Below are positions 25,265-33,418 of a stretch of 64,000 nucleotides of DNA, piece after piece. Every line of letters starts with the position of its first letter. Position 1 is the stretch's first letter. The notes beneath the pieces were generated by a model, which was not told where the DNA came from, made no database searches, and was given only the letters and a program-made list of their open reading frames with translations. Source of the DNA: DRPG01 sp964655065 (lineage in GTDB: Bacteria > Myxococcota_A > UBA796 > GCA-2862545); NCBI GenBank assembly GCA_964655065.1, contig CAZZLC010000018.1, positions 58,386 to 122,385 of the forward strand, in the 5' to 3' direction. A program made the translations under genes and the position numbers.

Positions 25265-26183
25265 CGTCGAAGTCTACTGCCGATCCGGGCGGCGCGACGA
25301 GGTCGACCCGAGAATCGCGACGGTGACCGATGGGCGAGACGGTGATGCTGTCCGACGTCGCCTGAACGAGGAACCACCCACTGCGGCGACGATCGTCGAG
25401 GGTGCGGAAGATCCCCTTGAGGCGCCACAGGCCTTCGGAGAACCGGTCTCCGGGGCGCACCAGCCGCTGGATCAGCTTCTCGAGTCCGTCGAGCCCGAAG
25501 ACCGCGTGCGGGGGCCAGGTGAACCCCGCGGTCGGCGCCTCGGCGTGGTCGTGGGTGCCCACTCCCGAGGTGCGCATCGGCTGGGTCGATGGCGCCAGGT
25601 CGAGCCAAGCGGGGTCGATGCGACCGTGGGCGATTCGGGCGACCACGAGCTTCTCGGGCCACGCTGCGTCGGCCACCGCCTGAAAGGCGGCGCGGTCCTC
25701 GTCGGTGACCACGTCGTCGTGGGTCGCGACCAGCACGTCGGCGAGCCGGATCTGGTCCTGCCACGGGTCGCTGTCCCGATGGCGAGGGCTGCGGCAGTGT
25801 CGAGGGTCGACGAGCCCGATCACGGCATTGACCTGGACGTGCTCGCGGATGCCGGGGCTGCGGAGGGTGTCGATGACCGTGGCGGGATGGGCGAGCCCCG
25901 TAGGTTCGATCAGCAGGCGTCGGGGCTGCACCTCCTGCAGCAGACGCACCAGGGTGGTGCGCAGGGCGAGTCCGGCGGAGCAGCAGATGCAGCCCCCGGC
26001 CACCTCGGCCACCTCGAGCCCGTCGGCATCCTCGAGGATGGCGCCGTCGATGCCGATCTCACCGAACTCGTTGACCAGCACCGCCCAGCGTCCGTCCTTC
26101 GGGCGGTGCGCGAAGGCCGACAAGATGGCGGTGGTCTTCCCCACGCCGAGGAAGCCCGTGAACAGCGTGGTCGGGATCTTCAA
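25227..26183 (-). CDS. COG0523 metal-trafficking GTPase (CobW/YeiR-like)
   Basis: A 318-residue G3E GTPase of the CobW/ZNG group, thought to insert zinc or cobalt into client metalloenzymes. Walker A is GFLGVGKTT (10-18), the metal-binding GGCICC motif lies at 63-68, and IEPTGLAHP (92-100) is also present. A His/Asp-rich section (GTHDHAEAPT) in the C-terminal half may bind metal. The start is TTG at 26183, overlapping the HEAT-gene stop by TTGA (26180-26183). No Shine-Dalgarno is needed if coupled. The metal and client cannot be told from sequence. Family is confident. Confidence 0.87.
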   Translation of the reverse strand: MKIPTTLFTGFLGVGKTTAILSAFAHRPKDGRWAVLVNEFGEIGIDGAILEDADGLEVAEVAGGCICCSAGLALRTTLVRLLQEVQPRRLLIEPTGLAHPATVIDTLRSPGIREHVQVNAVIGLVDPRHCRSPRHRDSDPWQDQIRLADVLVATHDDVVTDEDRAAFQAVADAAWPEKLVVARIAHGRIDPAWLDLAPSTQPMRTSGVGTHDHAEAPTAGFTWPPHAVFGLDGLEKLIQRLVRPGDRFSEGLWRLKGIFRTLDDRRRSGWFLVQATSDSITVSPIGHRRDSRVDLVAPPGSAVDFDGVFDDFEALRLR

Positions 26184-26824
26184 CGTTCGGGCGCTTGGCG
26201 AGCGATGTGGCCCATTGCGGCGTCGAGGTAGTGCTGCACGACGACGTTGGTCTCCCCGGCCCGTGCGTCCTGCAGCGCCGCCAGCGCCCGCTCGCCGCCG
26301 AGGAAGCCGAGCGTCTGCGATGCTGCGAGGCGAACCGCGATGACCGGGTCCTCGAGGCAGTCGGAGAGCTCGGCGACCGCGTCGGTCTCGGGAAACGCCA
26401 CCAGCGCGCCGGCCGCGGCCTCCCGGACGCCGGCCGCGGGGTCGTCGAGGACAGCCACGAGCGCTGCTCCCGACGTGGTCGCCCCTGCCGCTCGGGAAGG
26501 CCCCTCCTGGCCGAGCAGGTTGGCCGCACGACGCCGGGTCGCGCGGTCGGGCGAAGAGAGCTCGGCCGTCCACACCGAAGACGCGTCGAGGCGACCGAGC
26601 GTCTTCCGAATGGCGCCGGGCAGCTTCTCCGGCAGCTCCGCCTGCAGCTCACCGGCCAACGGCGTCACCACCTCGGGGACGGCCGGGTCGTCGGGGTCGA
26701 GCCGGCCGAGCTTTCGGGTGGCCCGGATGCGGTCCCGGGTCGAGGCATCCTCGTCGAGGACGGTGGCGAGGGAAGCGTCGGCCCCCGGGGTGGCCAGTGC
26801 TGTCGCGAACGTCCACCAGATCAT
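26180..26824 (-). CDS. HEAT-repeat protein
   Basis: A 214-residue protein. The N-terminus (MIWWTFATALATPGADAS) looks like a short signal or membrane-facing segment, but the cleavage site is uncertain. The remainder is a stack of HEAT-type helix pairs: RDRIRATRKLGRL, RATRRRAANLLGQEG, AAGVREAAAGALVAF, VIAVRLAASQTLGFLGG. Each has the Asp/Ala/Val-R-x-A-A-x-x-L pattern of PBS-lyase/HEAT repeats. It probably binds protein partners. The ATG at 26824 has GGAGG upstream. The stop overlaps the TTG start of the GTPase gene. A link to the COG0523 GTPase (as client, adaptor or stress partner) is suggested only by the overlap. It is divergent from the gene at 26892. Confidence 0.75.
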   Translation of the reverse strand: MIWWTFATALATPGADASLATVLDEDASTRDRIRATRKLGRLDPDDPAVPEVVTPLAGELQAELPEKLPGAIRKTLGRLDASSVWTAELSSPDRATRRRAANLLGQEGPSRAAGATTSGAALVAVLDDPAAGVREAAAGALVAFPETDAVAELSDCLEDPVIAVRLAASQTLGFLGGERALAALQDARAGETNVVVQHYLDAAMGHIARQAPER

Positions 26825-26891
26825 GGGGCATCCTCCTTCCAGAGAACATACCAACCCTGTCGAGCGGCCAGGCGCGCCGAAGGAGGACAGC

Positions 26892-27683
26892 ATGGCAGGG
26901 CAATCGCGGCCGGCATGGCTGGGTACCGCCATCCGGATCGGGCAGGTGATTCTCGTGGGTCTCGCTCTGCTGGTGCTCCTCGGAGTGGGCGCGTCGGTGG
27001 CGCTCAGCAAGGGCCGGCCTGGGCGGGGCCTCGAGGGGCCGGCGAGCCGGGCGCTGGTGGAGGACGTTCGCCAAGCGGTGGGCCTCGACGCGTGGGCCGA
27101 GACCCGAGCCGTCCGCTTCACCTTCGCCGGCCGCAACGAGCATCTGTGGGACCGCGACCGAGGTCTGTCGCGAGTGTCGTGGGGCAACGTGGTCGTGTAC
27201 CAGCGCCTCGACCGACGGGTGGGTCGTGCCTTCCGCAACGACCGCGAGGTGCACGGCAAGGCTCGCGAGCGCCTGGTGAAGAAGGCCTGGGAGCTCCACA
27301 TCAACGACACCTTCTGGCTCCAGCCCTTCGCGAACCTCGACGACGATGGCGTGACGAAGTCGATCGTCGACCTCTCGGGGACCCGCGGCCTGTTCGTCGA
27401 GTACGCCAAGGGAGGGGTCACGCCTGGCGACGCGTACTGGTGGGAGCTCGGTCCCGAGAACCAGCGCCCCGTGGCGTGGCGGATGTGGGTGCGCGTGATC
27501 CCGATCGGTGGCATCCGGGTGACCTGGGATGGCTGGGTCCAGCTACCCACCGGCGCCTGGATCTCCACGTCCCACGACATGGGGCCGGTGAGGCTCCAGA
27601 TCACCGACCTCACCGGGGGTACGTCCCTCGAGGCCATCGGCTACGACGAGGATCCGTTCGACCCCCTGGTGAACTGGAACTGA
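26892..27683 (+). CDS. Hypothetical membrane-anchored protein
   Basis: A 263-residue protein of unknown function. The N-terminus (about 14-38) is a membrane helix (IGQVILVGLALLVLLGVGASVAL) and the rest should lie outside the cytoplasm. The C-terminal 200 residues are rich in Trp, Tyr and Asp (FTFAGRNEHLWDR, VVVYQRLD, WVRVIPIGG, WDGWVQLP), typical of a beta-rich, LolA- or lipocalin-like sheet. I do not recognise a family; it is loosely reminiscent of the DUF6503-like gene at 47711 in its layout, without clear similarity. The ATG at 26892 follows AGGAGG. It is adjacent to the convergent CBS gene with no gap (stop to stop). No catalytic residues are evident. Confidence 0.55.
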   Translation: MAGQSRPAWLGTAIRIGQVILVGLALLVLLGVGASVALSKGRPGRGLEGPASRALVEDVRQAVGLDAWAETRAVRFTFAGRNEHLWDRDRGLSRVSWGNVVVYQRLDRRVGRAFRNDREVHGKARERLVKKAWELHINDTFWLQPFANLDDDGVTKSIVDLSGTRGLFVEYAKGGVTPGDAYWWELGPENQRPVAWRMWVRVIPIGGIRVTWDGWVQLPTGAWISTSHDMGPVRLQITDLTGGTSLEAIGYDEDPFDPLVNWN

Positions 27684-28430
27684 CTACGCGAGGGCCGAGG
27701 AGCTCCGCAGGGCCCGGAGGAGATCCGTCACGGTGACGATGCCGTCGGGTACGTCGTCGTCGTCGACGAGCGGCAGTGCATCGAGGTCCTGGTCGCGCAT
27801 CTGGGCTGCGACCTCCCGGATCGTCGCTGACCAGCTCGCCTTGGGCGGCGTCTCGGGAAGGCTGTCGGCCACCGGGCTCCGGGCGTCCACGAGCAGGAGG
27901 TCGCGCAGCGAGACGGTGCCGCGGAGCTTGCCGTCCTTCACCACCACCAGGTGGCGGAACATCTGCTCGCGCAGCTGCTCCAGGCACTCGCCGACGGTCG
28001 CCGTGACGGGGGCCGTGACCACCGTGGTCGAGGCGACCTGGTCGATGAGGCGGCTCGCGTCCACGTGACTCGCGGCCAGCCGTACCAGGTCCCGCTCGGT
28101 CACGATGCCCACCACCTCGTGGGTCTCGGGACGGGTGACCACGCACACGTCCCGGGGTGACCACGCACAGCGGCCCAGCACCTCGAACAACCCCTCCTCG
28201 GGATGGGCTTCGACCACCATGCGGCCAACGAGATCGGCGGCCGTCGCCTCGGCGGGAACCCAGCCGAAGGCCTGGGTCGCGTCCACGACACCGGCAAAGC
28301 GACCGTCGTCGACCAGGGGCAGGTGATGGATGCGGCGCTGGCGCATCGTCTCGCGGACCGTCGCCACGGAGGTATCGGGACCGACCACCACGGGGTCGGC
28401 TGTCATCACGTCACGAATCTGCTTCGCCAT
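27684..28430 (-). CDS. Protein with four CBS domains
   Basis: A 248-residue protein consisting almost entirely of CBS motifs arranged as two tandem pairs. The first begins IRDVMTADPVVVGPDTSVA (about 6-24) with HHLPLVDDGRF; the second covers about 65-120 (VVGIVTERDLVRLAAS); the third has TTVVTAPVTATVGECLEQL (about 132-150); the fourth ends DALPLVDDDDVPDG and TVTDLLRAL. CBS pairs bind adenine nucleotides such as AMP or ATP and usually regulate other proteins. No enzyme domain is attached. The stop lies directly beside the stop of the convergent gene at 26892-27683, while the start at 28430 overlaps the USP gene end by 20 bp, so it is likely co-expressed with USP as a stress or energy sensor. 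Confidence 0.88.
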   Translation of the reverse strand: MAKQIRDVMTADPVVVGPDTSVATVRETMRQRRIHHLPLVDDGRFAGVVDATQAFGWVPAEATAADLVGRMVVEAHPEEGLFEVLGRCAWSPRDVCVVTRPETHEVVGIVTERDLVRLAASHVDASRLIDQVASTTVVTAPVTATVGECLEQLREQMFRHLVVVKDGKLRGTVSLRDLLLVDARSPVADSLPETPPKASWSATIREVAAQMRDQDLDALPLVDDDDVPDGIVTVTDLLRALRSSSALA

Positions 28431-28869
28431 CGTCCACCTCGCCTCGCCTGAGCACCAACACCGGTAGCGTGCTCTCGCGGACGAGGCGCTCGGCCACCGA
28501 GCCGAGGAACGCCTGCGCGATGCCCCGGCGGCCTCTCGTCGAGACGACGAGCACGTCGTAGTCTTGCTCGACGGCGAGCAGGGTCTGCGCGGCTCTGCCA
28601 TGGAGATACCGGGCCTCGCCGCGGGCTGCCTCGGGAAGCGTGTTCAGCAGACGCTGCAGCTCCCCGTGGTGCGCGAGCTGGACGTTGCCCCACTCGGCGA
28701 CGACGTGGTCCCGAATGCGACGGTCCCGGATGCGGTGCGCGCTGTACTCGTAGTCGTCGACGAAGGCGAGGTCGACGGTGGCGCCGAGCAGGGTGGCCCA
28801 CCGGGCCGCCTGGGCGACCTCGGACTCGGCGCTCGAGGAGCGCACGTCGATGGCCTGGATGAGCTTCAC
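28411..28869 (-). CDS. Universal stress protein (UspA family)
   Basis: A 152-residue UspA-type protein. It has KLIQAIDVRSSSAE, with strands and a Walker-like region at the end: LVVSTRGRRGIAQAFLGSVAERLV and TLPVLVLRRGE. The glycine-rich G-x2-G-x9-G-S/T pattern of ATP-binding Usps is present in altered form (TRGRRGIAQAFLGS). The start is GTG at 28869 with GGAG a few bases upstream. The end overlaps the four-CBS gene by 20 bp. Together they form a likely stress-response pair sensing adenine nucleotides. The divergent gene at 28954 encodes a c-type cytochrome. Confidence 0.85.
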   Translation of the reverse strand: MKLIQAIDVRSSSAESEVAQAARWATLLGATVDLAFVDDYEYSAHRIRDRRIRDHVVAEWGNVQLAHHGELQRLLNTLPEAARGEARYLHGRAAQTLLAVEQDYDVLVVSTRGRRGIAQAFLGSVAERLVRESTLPVLVLRRGEVDDGEADS

Positions 28870-28953
28870 GGGTCGTCTCCGTCCGACGGGTCGTGCAAGC
28901 TCCGTGCCCCGACCCCGCAGGTTACCGGCCCGGGGCCGCACCGCTCCGGAGAG

Positions 28954-29490
28954 ATGAACGTGTGGATGCTGGGATGGCTCGGCTGCTCACTCGGGGACCC
29001 GTCGGTCGAACCTGCGCTCGTGGCGCCCGGGACCGCCGAGGTGCGCGAGCGGACCATGAAGAACCACCAGGTGGCCGTGCACCGCGCTCGGGACGCGGTC
29101 ATCGCCCAGGACCTCGTCGGCGTTCGGGCGGCCGGCGAGCGGCTCGCTGCCGAGCGTGACGTGCCCTTGCTTCCCCCGCCGGCCCAGGAAGCCCTCGACG
29201 AGGTCCGGGAGGCCGGGGTGGAGCTCTCGCAGGCGGCCGATCTCGACGTCGCAGCCGAGCGGCTCGTGGCGCTGACGGAGACGTGCGCGCGGTGCCACGT
29301 CATGCTCGAGGTGCCGCCGGCGGTGCCGCTCCAGGCCACCCAGCGCGACCTGTTGTGGACCGCCCTGGCCTTCGGCAGTGACGAACACTGGCTCGAGGGA
29401 GCTCGTCGCGACCCGGCCTTGCGGAGCCTGCAGTACTGGGACGATCGTCGCCTCGCGGTCCTGGTCCGCCTGCAGGGGGGTCAGTTCTGA
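28954..29490 (+). CDS. Single-heme cytochrome c-like lipoprotein or secreted protein
   Basis: A 178-residue exported protein with one heme-binding motif CARCH (within ETCARCHVML, near residue 113). The heme would be covalently attached after export. The N-terminus, MNVWMLGWLGCSLG, may be a signal with a lipoprotein-type Cys at 11, but it does not fit the lipobox well. The body is mostly helical and rich in Ala/Glu, as in class II or cytochrome c556-like four-helix bundles, although the heme motif is not at the C-terminus. The Met or His axial ligand is not obvious. The ATG at 28954 follows GGAGAG. It overlaps the end of the convergent membrane-protein gene by 10 bp. Function is likely electron transfer or sensing; partner unknown. 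Confidence 0.72.
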   Translation: MNVWMLGWLGCSLGDPSVEPALVAPGTAEVRERTMKNHQVAVHRARDAVIAQDLVGVRAAGERLAAERDVPLLPPPAQEALDEVREAGVELSQAADLDVAAERLVALTETCARCHVMLEVPPAVPLQATQRDLLWTALAFGSDEHWLEGARRDPALRSLQYWDDRRLAVLVRLQGGQF

Positions 29491-29861
29491 TCGTCGTCTT
29501 CTTCGTCGTCGTCCCTTCGGTCGAAGCCGGAGAGGAGCCACGAGACGAAGCTCACCCCGATGGCGCCCAGCATGGCCCAGCCGAGGCTGTCCACCTCGAA
29601 CCCGCGCACGAACCAGGCGGCGAGCATGAACGACAGCCCGTTGACCACGAGCAGGAAGATCCCGAGCGTCAAGATGGTGATGGGGAACGTGAGCACCTTG
29701 AGCACGGGTCTCACCGTGACGTTCACCAGCCCGAGGACCGCCGAGCCGATGACGAGCGCCCGGGGGTCCACCGTGGGGTCGTCGAGCTGAATGCCCGGGA
29801 GCACGTAGGCCGTGGCCCACAGAGCAATCGCCATCACCAACCACCGCAGCAACAACCGCAC
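29481..29861 (-). CDS. Phage-holin-family 4-like membrane protein (YvlD-type)
   Basis: A protein of about 126 residues with four hydrophobic segments. It has the family-typical stretches LVNVTVRPVLKVLTFPITIL and GIFLLVVNGLSFMLAAWFV, matching the PF04020/YvlD group of small bacterial membrane proteins of unknown function. The C-terminus is a short acidic tail (RRDDDEEDDDQN). GTG at 29861 is preferred because GGAGG lies 4 bp upstream; a TTG at 29876 also opens the frame. The downstream end overlaps the cytochrome gene by 10 bp and the modC-like stop is 31 bp away on the same strand. Despite the family name this is not phage DNA. Confidence 0.82.
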   Translation of the reverse strand: MRLLLRWLVMAIALWATAYVLPGIQLDDPTVDPRALVIGSAVLGLVNVTVRPVLKVLTFPITILTLGIFLLVVNGLSFMLAAWFVRGFEVDSLGWAMLGAIGVSFVSWLLSGFDRRDDDEEDDDQN

Positions 29862-29891
29862 GCGACCTCCACGCAACAGTCTATGCGCAGG

Positions 29892-30902
29892 TCACAGCCA
29901 GCGAAAGGCCCCTGGCTGCACGAGGGCGGTCACGGGCTGCCCCACGGCGAGGCCGAGGTCGGCGACCGCCGACGAGGTCACCTCGGCGAGCAGCGGTAGC
30001 CCGACGTCGATCTGGAGCATGGTGCGGTCGGGCAGGTGCGTGATGCCGCGCACGGTTCCGGGCAGCACGTTCCGGGCGGTGCTGGCCGGGAGCGGTCCCA
30101 TGGCGAGGAGCACGTCGGACGGACGCAGGGCCACGTGGCGGACGTGAGGGCCCGGCGCCTCGGGCAGGCACAGCTCGACGTCGCCCGAGCGTGCCCACAG
30201 GCAGTCGCGGTCGGAGCGCAGTCCGGCCACGCGCCAGACGTTCGCGAGCCCGAGCCGCTGGAGCACGGCCAGGGCTCCGGGGTCGGCGGCGAGGTCGCCC
30301 AGTCTCCCCGTCGCCACGGTGCGGCGGTCCTTGAGCAGCAGCAGCTGGTCGGTGAACGGCAGGAGCTCGGTCGCCCGCGACGAGGTGAGCAGGGTGGGGA
30401 CCGCTGCTTCGCGGACCACGTCCCGCAGCCAGGGCACGATGCCCGCGGCCGAGGTGAGGCCTTCGTCGATGGCCAGCAGACGAGGTCTGGTGGCCAGGGC
30501 TCGGGCCACGGCCACCTTGCGCTGCTCGTCCGGATCGAGACTCGCGATGCGGCGGCCGAGCAGGTCGTCGAGGCCGAGCAGGGCGATGACCTCGTGCAGG
30601 GGACCGCGCGCGCCGAACTCCACGTTCCGCCGAACGCTCAGGTGCGAGAACAGCCGCAGGTCGTCGAAGACGAAGCCGACTCGCCGCTGCTCGGGAGGCA
30701 GGAAGGCGAAGCTGTCCTGGAACACCGTGCCGTCGACGACGATGTCGCCGGCGGTCCGCACCAGGCCGGCAATCGCGAGGAGCAGCGTGGTCTTGCCGGC
30801 GCCCGGAGGACCGAGAACGCCGGTGATGCCCGAGGGCAGGTCGACGTCGACGTCCAGCTCGGGCCCGCGCGGAGCGCCCTGAACGCAGAGGGCGAGGCTC
30901 AC
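29892..30902 (-). CDS. ModC-like ABC transporter ATP-binding protein with degenerate motifs
   Basis: A 336-residue ABC ATPase with a C-terminal Mop/TOBE-type molybdate-binding domain (about 262-335), the arrangement of ModC. Walker A is intact (GPPGAGKTT, 31-39) and Walker B reads LLAIDEGL (142-149). Other parts are altered. The Q-loop VFQ is VFD (78-80), the signature LSGGE is LDPDE (122-126), the D-loop SALD is SAAG, and the H-loop His is replaced (TSS, 173-175). Such changes would normally abolish or strongly reduce ATP hydrolysis. The gene starts at GTG 30902, overlapping the permease-gene stop by GTGA. No periplasmic ModA gene is nearby. It may be a regulatory or inactive subunit, or the partner of another ATPase; sequencing error is unlikely because several motifs are altered without a frame change. 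Confidence 0.75.
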   Translation of the reverse strand: MSLALCVQGAPRGPELDVDVDLPSGITGVLGPPGAGKTTLLLAIAGLVRTAGDIVVDGTVFQDSFAFLPPEQRRVGFVFDDLRLFSHLSVRRNVEFGARGPLHEVIALLGLDDLLGRRIASLDPDEQRKVAVARALATRPRLLAIDEGLTSAAGIVPWLRDVVREAAVPTLLTSSRATELLPFTDQLLLLKDRRTVATGRLGDLAADPGALAVLQRLGLANVWRVAGLRSDRDCLWARSGDVELCLPEAPGPHVRHVALRPSDVLLAMGPLPASTARNVLPGTVRGITHLPDRTMLQIDVGLPLLAEVTSSAVADLGLAVGQPVTALVQPGAFRWL

Positions 30903-31552
30903 AAGGCCCTCCGGGTCATCACCTGCGAGGCCACCACCGCAGCGAGGGCGATGCCGAGCGAGAGCAGTCCCAGGCGGAGGACGACGGGGTCCGCGAGCGG
31001 CGTCGTCGAGGACGCGATAGCGAACGGCAGGGTGGGCAGGGGGCCGGCGACGAGCAGGGTCGCGCCGTACTCACCCAGGGCCCGTGCGAAGGCCAGGCCG
31101 GCCCCGATCGCGATGCCGCGCCACACCTGCGGAAGGGTGATCCAGGCGAAGGTCCTCAGCGGGCCTGCGCCGAGCGAGCGGGCGGCGCTGATCAGTCGGT
31201 CGTCGACCGTCTCGCGCTGCTGGCGCACCGCGCGAACGAACAGGGGCAGACCCACGACGGCACCGGCCAGGACCGCGGTGACGACGCGCAGGATCTCGTC
31301 CGGCAGGTGGAGCCCCATCACGTCCAGAGCGGTCCCCAGCGGTCCCTCGGTGCCGACCAGCCAGGCGAGCCCGAGCCCGGTGACGACCGGGGGGACGACC
31401 AAGGGCGCCATCACGAGCCCCTCGACCCCGAGCGCGAGCCCGTCGTGTCGGCGAGCGAGCCACAGCCCGGTGGCGGTGGCCAGGGGTGCCACGGTCACCG
31501 TCGCGAGCCCCGCCGTACGCAGGGACGCTTCGATGGTCAGGGCCTCGTCCAT
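30899..31552 (-). CDS. ModB-like molybdate ABC transporter permease
   Basis: A 217-residue inner-membrane permease with five to six membrane helices. It carries the EAA-type loop SAARSLGAGPLRTFAWITLP (about residues 129-148) with the conserved Gly that contacts the ATPase, followed by FARALGEYGATLLVAG, typical of ModB/CysU permeases. The molybdate family is the best fit because it is coupled to the ModC-like gene; sulfate or tungstate is possible. ATG at 31552 follows GGGAG. It is directly upstream of and overlaps the ATPase gene by GTGA, and starts 66 bp after the FHA gene stop. The absence of a substrate-binding protein gene in the neighbourhood is notable. Confidence 0.82.
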   Translation of the reverse strand: MDEALTIEASLRTAGLATVTVAPLATATGLWLARRHDGLALGVEGLVMAPLVVPPVVTGLGLAWLVGTEGPLGTALDVMGLHLPDEILRVVTAVLAGAVVGLPLFVRAVRQQRETVDDRLISAARSLGAGPLRTFAWITLPQVWRGIAIGAGLAFARALGEYGATLLVAGPLPTLPFAIASSTTPLADPVVLRLGLLSLGIALAAVVASQVMTRRAL

Positions 31553-31618
31553 GGATCTCCCGTTCCCTGGTGGGCCCATCGGCCGCGACCCCGGGGGCTG
31601 ACCCAGCGGTTGACCCTG

Positions 31619-33376
31619 CTATGTCCTTCGGAACACGAGCACCGTCTCGCCGAGCCGAATGGCCTCCCCTCCACGGAGGACGCGCTGCCGATCGATGCGC
31701 TCCTCGTCGACGAAGGTGCCGAGCCTGGAGCCCACGTCGGTCACCACGACGGCCCGGCCCTGCAGCGACACCGTGGCGTGGTGGCGCGACACCGTGTTGT
31801 CGTCGCGGATCTGGACCACGTTGCCGCGCGACCGCCCGATGGTGAGCTCCTCCTCGGTGATGGCCCACACCTGCTCCTGGGGGGTGTTCTCCTGAAGGAC
31901 GAGGTAGGCGTCGGGTCGCTGGGCCGAGTCCGCCTCGAGCTGGACGGGGTGGATGTCGAAGACCTTGGCCTCGGCCCACACGAGCCACTGATCGTCGGGG
32001 TTGTCGGGGATCTCACCGAGGTCGATGAGCGCGTCCTCCGCCGCGTGGATGACCGCCTGCAGACGAAGCTCTCGGGTGTTGATGTCGATGATGCCCGTGT
32101 GCTCGACGCTGCGGGTGAGCGCGTTGTCGAGCTGACGTTCGGCGCGATCGAGCCAGTCGTCGGTGGGGGCGTCGGGGATGGGCCCCAGGTCGAACTCGAG
32201 CTGCTGGCTCCTCGCGAGTAGCGACTCGAGGCGGCGCTGGCGTTCACCGTCCTGCTCTCGGCGAGCGTCCGTCGTCTCCCTGCGCTCGGCCATGGCCAGG
32301 GCGAGCTTTCGCTCCATGTCGGCGACCCAGTCGTCGTCATCGACGTCTCCCGCGAAGGGATCGACGGGCTCGGGCTCGCCCGGGAGCGGGGGGAGGTGGG
32401 TTCGCGGCGGCGCAGGGTCGCTCGTGACGCCGATCTCGCTCACGGGCGGGCGGATTCCCTTCGGGAACGGCACGCCCTTGTTCACGGCCAAGGCGGCCAG
32501 CTTGCCCTCCATGCGGTTGAGCCACGCGTCGCTCGGATTGTCGGGAATGCCCTTGGCCCGCACCCCGAGGGTCGCCGCAAAGCCCATCAGCTCCTGGAGT
32601 CGCGCCTGGCGAGCCTGGTTGGCCAGCATCTGCTGCGCGCGCTTCTCGGCGAACTGGGCGAGTTGGGCCTCCAGCCGGTCGAGGTAGCGGTCACTCGGTC
32701 GCTTGGGGAGGTTCTTCACCCTCACCCGCAGCCCTTTGGCCTTCTCGACCAGCCGCTCGAGGCGGTGCTGGCGGCTGCTCTCGGTCGAGGGGGTCCGGGG
32801 AACCTCCACGGGCGCCCCTCGCCCGGTGAGGCGCTGCACCAGGCTGCGGAGCCCGGTCAGCCACTGCGACAGGCTCTCCTCGAGCTGCGGCACGAAGAAC
32901 GTGAGCGCCCGGTCGATCGCGGAGTGGTAGGCGAGCTCGTCACCGTGCTGATTCGCTCTCAGCTGGTTCTGCAGGGTGAGCGCGACCGCTCCCCCCTCGA
33001 CCCAACCCGCCAGGTAGGCCCCGAGGCGAATCTCTTCGACCTGCATCGTGCGCTCGAGCTGCGCCAGCGCCTCGCGAGCCTCGACCTCCCGCGGCGCGGT
33101 GCGGCCCTCGAGCTCCGAGGTTCGCTCCCGCAGCGAGTCGGCCAGCTGCTCCATCATGTCGGCCAGCGCATCCCGCACGGTCGACAGCAGGATCTGCGCG
33201 TCCTGATCGATCTCGTGGACCGGTGGCAGGCGGGTGGGACTGCGGTCTGCCAGATTGCGGGCCAGCTCACCGGCGGCGTCCTGCATGGTGAGGCGAAAGG
33301 ACTGGATCGCGTGCCCCGCCTCGGCCTGCGTCTGTGCGATCCACTGTACCGCTTGCTGCTCGATCGGTTCGTCCAT
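31619..33376 (-). CDS. FHA-domain protein with novel 34-residue repeats
   Basis: A 585-residue cytoplasmic protein. Residues 1-200 are helical with coiled-coil character. Residues 206-472 hold four exact 34-residue repeats (206-239, 260-293, 383-416, 439-472) and a half repeat (347-358). The consensus is L-x-x-L-x3-A-x2-L near the start, then I/L-P-D/K-x-P-S/T/D-D-x-W/Y-L-x-R-x-E-x-x-L at the end. The C-terminal FHA domain (about 490-585) contains TIGRSRGNV (512-520), SRHHATVS (530-537) and VGSRLGTFVD (548-557), in which the usual Asn of GSxNGT is Leu. FHA domains bind phospho-threonine peptides, so a Ser/Thr kinase pathway is expected; no kinase is in the window. ATG 33376 follows GGGAG. It lies between the ATP-grasp gene and the Mod-like genes on one strand. 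Confidence 0.82.
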   Translation of the reverse strand: MDEPIEQQAVQWIAQTQAEAGHAIQSFRLTMQDAAGELARNLADRSPTRLPPVHEIDQDAQILLSTVRDALADMMEQLADSLRERTSELEGRTAPREVEAREALAQLERTMQVEEIRLGAYLAGWVEGGAVALTLQNQLRANQHGDELAYHSAIDRALTFFVPQLEESLSQWLTGLRSLVQRLTGRGAPVEVPRTPSTESSRQHRLERLVEKAKGLRVRVKNLPKRPSDRYLDRLEAQLAQFAEKRAQQMLANQARQARLQELMGFAATLGVRAKGIPDNPSDAWLNRMEGKLAALAVNKGVPFPKGIRPPVSEIGVTSDPAPPRTHLPPLPGEPEPVDPFAGDVDDDDWVADMERKLALAMAERRETTDARREQDGERQRRLESLLARSQQLEFDLGPIPDAPTDDWLDRAERQLDNALTRSVEHTGIIDINTRELRLQAVIHAAEDALIDLGEIPDNPDDQWLVWAEAKVFDIHPVQLEADSAQRPDAYLVLQENTPQEQVWAITEEELTIGRSRGNVVQIRDDNTVSRHHATVSLQGRAVVVTDVGSRLGTFVDEERIDRQRVLRGGEAIRLGETVLVFRRT

Positions 33377-33418
33377 CGCCGTCTCCCACCGGTCGCCCCG
33401 CGCTGGGCGGAGGAGCGC

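Noticed and set aside
29481..29861. Prophage remnant because of a holin-type family name
   Set aside because: PF04020/YvlD-type proteins are ordinary chromosomal membrane proteins and no other phage gene is near.
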